The notes under the pieces were generated by a model. It saw nothing but the letters and a program-made list of their open reading frames with translations, ran no database searches and was not told the DNA's origin. The position numbers and the translations under genes were made by a program. Positions 59,998-64,000 of a DNA stretch of 64,000 bases are shown piece by piece; the stretch's first letter is position 1, and every line of letters starts with the position of its first letter. The stretch is from Epiperipatus broadwayi. Its lineage: Eukaryota > Onychophora > Udeonychophora > Euonychophora > Peripatidae. The stretch is taken from the NCBI GenBank assembly GCA_028023455.1, contig JAQFVV010000072.1, positions 2,810,501-2,874,500 of the forward strand, in the 5' to 3' direction.

Positions 59998-60539
59998 TTT
60001 GGTTTGGACCTGAAACCTGCAATTCAGCCAAACACAACAGTAAGTAAATTTTTTTTTTTAAATTTAACATCCTATTATAGGTTTACCCAAGTATTCCAGT
60101 ATAAGGGTCAAATGTTGAAAGTCTATAGTAATAAAGTTTTTCATAAAAAGCTTTTCAGTTAAAAATTTTAATAATTTATAGGCAGGCAAATAATCATTTT
60201 TAAATAAGCAAATTTGCAGATTGACATAAGTCACTTTCTTTAAAAAAATTTATTTGCTCTCAGTTTATTCAATCTGTCCTGACACATACTTTCATGTAGG
60301 TCTCCATCACAAAATAAAACAATTAAAAAAAAAAGGATCTTAAATTCTGGTACTTAACAACTGTCAGAAGATTAATTTTCAGTAGATTTCATCTTTATTT
60401 TACCCTCTTGTTAAGAACAGCTCACAATTAATAACTAAACAGTAAATAGAATTAATTATGATGTTGGTTACTTTGAAAAAAAAAAAAATCCTAATTTTAT
60501 TTAGAACATGGTTTTAATTCAGCCTGAATTCAAATTCCA

Positions 60540-61220
60540 AATAACAGAAGCAGCAGCTGGATGTAATAATCATTACATAACAAAACCATTAATTTCATGC
60601 ACAACATCTTTTAATCTATGTGATCTGTTTACATGTGCATAACTTCCTATGTAATCAACATAGTTCGCTCTTTTTGTAGGATTTCCAACAATCAGAATAA
60701 ATTGTGAATACTTCTTCAACATTTTCTTTGATCGCTTCCACGAGAATTGGCACTATTCTGTTGGGAATTTTTACTATAAAATAATGATTGGTCTCCCTAT
60801 AGTAACCCCTAAACATCCTCAACTCTGAAAATATTCAGCCAGCATAGTCTTTATGCTTACTGAAAAGGCTTTCATCAATTTCAACCAATTTGTTAGGCAC
60901 TCCAATTTTTTTAATTTTTCTTGGGATAGCATGCTACATGCACAAACTTCTCCGAGATAGTTATTCCTGTCTACAGTGGTCTTGTCTACCATATCCAGCT
61001 GTTCTTTTCCCCATTCAATGAATGTTAATTGTCGCTAGCGCAGTCAGAAACATAATTCTGGAACTCTCAAACCACATTCCCTAATGAATGTCTACTTTCT
61101 TATCACAACCTCAAAACTAACAACATTATTGCTTGTCTGAAGTATGGATATAAAAGAACATATCATGACCATTCATGCACACTTTTTTTGAGGGCAGGAT
61201 GCCAGATTTGAAAGTAGTGG
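60540..61220 (-). pseudogene. Merlin-type transposase pseudogene, nearly full domain order
   Basis: Minus-strand peptides in several frames follow the order of IS1595/ISXO2-like transposases: CDKKV and WFESSRI (about 61070), FLTALA, TTVDRNNYLGEVCACSML (about 60960), KKIGVPNKLVEIDESLFSKH (about 60880; first catalytic Asp), MFRGYYRETNHYFIVKIPNR (about 60780), then VFTIYSDCWKSYKKSELC (about 60690; second catalytic Asp) and YAHVNRSHRL (about 60630). At least five frameshifts or stops separate them. Terminal inverted repeats were not found. Unlike the copy at 54.2 kb this one keeps the DDE core, from a different subfamily. Confidence 0.82.
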
Positions 61221-61229
61221 GCTGCATCA

Positions 61230-64000
61230 TCCTCACTATCGGTTGGTTCCCAAATTTTCAACATTTTCTATTCGGAAAAACTAGATACAAAAAAAAATCC
61301 ACTTGCCAGCAATTGCAGCTTAACAATAAAATTCACTCGTCAGCAATTAAAACTGGTCAGCAAATGTCATGTACAACTGATATTGATCAGTCATACCAGC
61401 ATTCTTGCATGACCTCACACCCTACTTTAAAATATAAACTTAGTAGCGAAAGCAACATTTTCATCACTGTCCGATTAATGCATAAGTACTCCCCCCCCCA
61501 GTCAGTTTTACATTTAAAAATATTCTAAAATTTTGTAAAACTAATAAAAGAATATAATATAAATGCTTCAATATAAATTGAAGAAATTTTATTAATAAAT
61601 ACAAATATGGTGCTCAGAAGAAAAAAAAGAGAGGCTGCTTGTTTATTTACATTCTTGTTTAGTTTTCTTTGGATAGCATATAATTAAAATTGCATGGTTA
61701 GATTCAGCATACTTCGCTGTTTCACTGTATATATATATATAAACTTATATATAAACTTATTAAGAATATTCTCCAATGCAACTTGTGGTTAAATAATTGC
61801 TATGTAGAAATGCCTTTCCAAATAACTATTTGTTGGTTTAAGCCAATAAACATCACATGACCTCCATTTCTTATGCTTGCTCTTAACTGTTATTAAAACA
61901 GGCAAAACTATACGTTGAAGCGGAATCTGAGATTCAGATTGCGCTTCACAGCCCACTTCCAATCTTCCGCTACCAACCTAAATTCAAACCCTATTTTTGC
62001 ATATATATTCCACTCACTAACACATTTTTTTTATCCTTTTGTTTGAGTATTATTAACTAACATATTTATTAACGAAGATATTGGCATAAATATTTGAATT
62101 TAAACATGCAAAATAAAATTAATAAATATAGCATTTAAAAATTCGTATATGCAATAGGGAATGGGGGATTAATTATAACGGACTTATAATATCAAAATAT
62201 ATTATAATTTCTGTATTTATTTATTTTATAAAAGTTATAGTAATTGTTTGTTAATTGCAGCTCAGATATCTATAGATATTGTAGAGACAAAAGTACTGAG
62301 CAAATATTTAGTGGAAAAGTTCGTTATATGTAATTTTATAAAATTGTGTTTTTAAATTATTTTTGCCATTAAACTATACTTTTCTTTTAAATCCAATATG
62401 GAAGATGCTATTGTAATTAGTCAAAATTAATTAAAGGTGAGAAGCGTAATCTTGTATAATATTCTAACATAACTTTAATTAAAAGTTTCTCTAAAATCAA
62501 AAGTAGAAACTAAACTTAATTGATTTACTTTTGTTACAAACATTTTTTTTATCAAAATTAATTAAAGTTTGAATACTTATCTAACAATGGCATCTTCCAT
62601 CACAATGGGTAAAAGCTTGTATACGAATTCTTTTGGAAATTAGATTGCAATGACCAATCAAGAAAGGGATTCCAAAAATACCAAGGCATGGAATAATTAC
62701 GAATTAATTTAGAGAGTAACTAGGACAGTCAAGGAGAGCAGTCAAAGAAAATTTGCGTTCGTTAATTTCAATGTGTACTGAGTAAATCTAAATCGCCTTT
62801 CTCGCCATTCGAGATGGCCTTCCCTGCAATCTGTGCCCATGGATCCTGATACTCATAGACTATAATTATATGCCTGTTCGTTAAATAATAAACTTACTAC
62901 CTGCTTGAATAACTATGCGTGACAAACTAGATCTAGTCTCCGCGGGAATTGAAATCATCAAAAGAACCGCCATGTTTTACAGAGGTAATCATTTCAAATG
63001 CTGCTAGACTCTTAAAGTTACCGTGAATAATTTTAACTTTCACCTATCTATTTCTTTAAACATTTTGTAAAGCTTTCCTTTGTAAAATTTAATATTAGTT
63101 ATGAATCAATTTGTAAAGTTCTTACCTTTTTGTTAATTGTACCTTGTTCTCTCTCTATATAACTTAGCTGTAATCTCTCCTACATTAAACCTCTCCTGAA
63201 TAATTATTAGTTCTTAATTTCACGTCTATGCGGCAATACTTTATTTTCATTATTATATTTTATACTTTCCGATACTAAATTATATGTCGATAATTTCCCC
63301 CCAGAATCGCAAATGCTTACGCTATCTTTTTTTAATAAAAGAAAACCCTCCTTACTTTTCAGAGGGTAATTAATCTAGTAGTTTTTAAAAACAAATTTGT
63401 TATTCTTAGTATAGCGGGTGCCTGCCAGTCTGGGGAAATAAAATCAGAATTTGATAATTATTGTACCGTGTTATTTTCAAAAACTAAGTAAAAATCTATT
63501 TTCTTCGAAATGTGTTTTTTGGTTAAGTAAATAATAGCGCTAACTTCTAAAATCTGCAAATAGATTTATACGAATTAAATTAATATTAATTTCTTGAAAT
63601 CAACAGCCACCACTGACATTATATATATATTTAATAATATGAAAGTATGTATTTATTAAAGCATTCACAACCAAAGATTTGTATTAGTTATACGCTGGGG
63701 AAAGTTTATGTGTGGTTTAAAGTAATACATAAAGGGGGGGGATCCTTTAGTTCTATGAGCTATATGATATTAGTATCAACTGTAATTCTTCCACACCCAT
63801 ATAGTAATCAAATCATACCGGTACGCGGGGTTTTTATTAATAAAGATAGGCGATAATTCTTTATTCCTTAGTTAAATATCTATATATTTATATTAATGCA
63901 AGCGTTACGTGTATACCGGCCTTTCGTTATATATATACATTTGTGCTTCGTTCATTTTTACTTCTAATACCAAGGACAAGGTTTGGCAAACCTCTTTGGA
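61230..64000. other. AT-rich DNA, no gene recognised
   Basis: No importin exon found. A small GG...CC inverted-repeat unit at 62400-62598 is described separately. Frame 63647-63856 has no recognisable domain. Base composition becomes slightly less extreme after 62600. Confidence 0.45.
62400..62598. mobile_element. Small GG...CC inverted-repeat unit (199 bp)
   Basis: GGAAGATGC(T/C)ATTGT at both ends in inverted orientation (14 of 15). No exact 8-bp flanking repeat. AAAATTAATTAAAG occurs twice inside in direct orientation. Possibly a small MITE. Confidence 0.4.

Noticed and set aside
60330-61500. GGTACTTA near 60340 and a similar inverted motif near 61490 as ends of the second Merlin copy
   Set aside because: The match is about 9 bp, interrupted by a C run, with no flanking duplication.
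61175-61528. 117-codon plus frame
   Set aside because: No domain; its start overlaps the antisense of the decayed Merlin transposase and the rest reads like chance.
1-64000. CRISPR arrays, operons, ribosome binding sites, bacterial insertion sequences
   Set aside because: Spliced genes and eukaryotic transposons show nuclear animal DNA; no regularly spaced identical short repeats were seen.

Overview
This is animal nuclear DNA, very AT-rich (by eye roughly three quarters A+T), with spliceosomal introns, long homopolymer runs and dense transposable-element remains. The only host gene I can name is on the minus strand: the last seven coding exons of an importin-5 (RanBP5 / karyopherin beta-3) homologue, running from 55209 down to the stop codon at 16903. 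I recognised the exons by translating the reverse strand. All have GT-AG borders and compatible phases, and together they encode 284 residues that follow the C-terminal HEAT-repeat part of animal IPO5 in order. Five of the six introns are 3.8-11.5 kb and one is 79 bp. The 5' part of the gene lies beyond base 64000. The element mix (RTE-like and another non-LTR family, Ty3/Gypsy, a Penelope-like scrap, Merlin DNA transposons, tRNA-like SINE scraps) fits an invertebrate; I cannot fix the phylum.

Layout. 1-16.9 kb: region downstream of the importin gene. It holds a truncated LINE (2.0-2.4 kb), a possible hAT MITE (3.1-3.4 kb), a GG...CC transposon with 8-bp target duplication (4018-5028), three exon-like open islands (6.6-8.7 kb), diverged tandem repeats (11.0-11.6 kb), a Merlin-like transposon (11.7-12.9 kb) and an RTE-like LINE (13.8-15.9 kb). 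16.9-28.7 kb: last two exons, then an intron holding an inverse-oriented LINE split by about 2.9 kb of unrelated DNA. 28.7-37.6 kb: exons at 28.7, 33.6 and 37.6 kb with a 217-bp hairpin MITE, a 1.6-kb palindrome enclosing a transposon, and a 1.19-kb transposon with perfect 8-bp target duplication. 37.6-55.2 kb: long introns with a G-poor strand-skewed tract, a TATA-type promoter-like site, two more RTE pieces, a Penelope-like scrap, a 0.99-kb transposon and a deleted Merlin copy. 55.2-64 kb: a hairpin repeat, a 5'-truncated Gypsy element with a 616-bp LTR, and a second decayed Merlin transposase.

The most interesting pattern is a set of four DNA transposons (11704-12880, about 31930-33101, 36349-37534, 50411-51396). 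All share a subterminal box of about 50 bp beginning GATGGCGCTG, which lies 31-32 bp inside each end. The outermost 31-32 bp differ between copies apart from the first GGT, yet match between the two ends of the same copy. One has a perfect and one a 7/8 target duplication of 8 bp; one carries a Merlin-type transposase scrap. A family with a fixed inner box and copy-specific, self-matching outer repeats is not what ordinary cut-and-paste transposition predicts.
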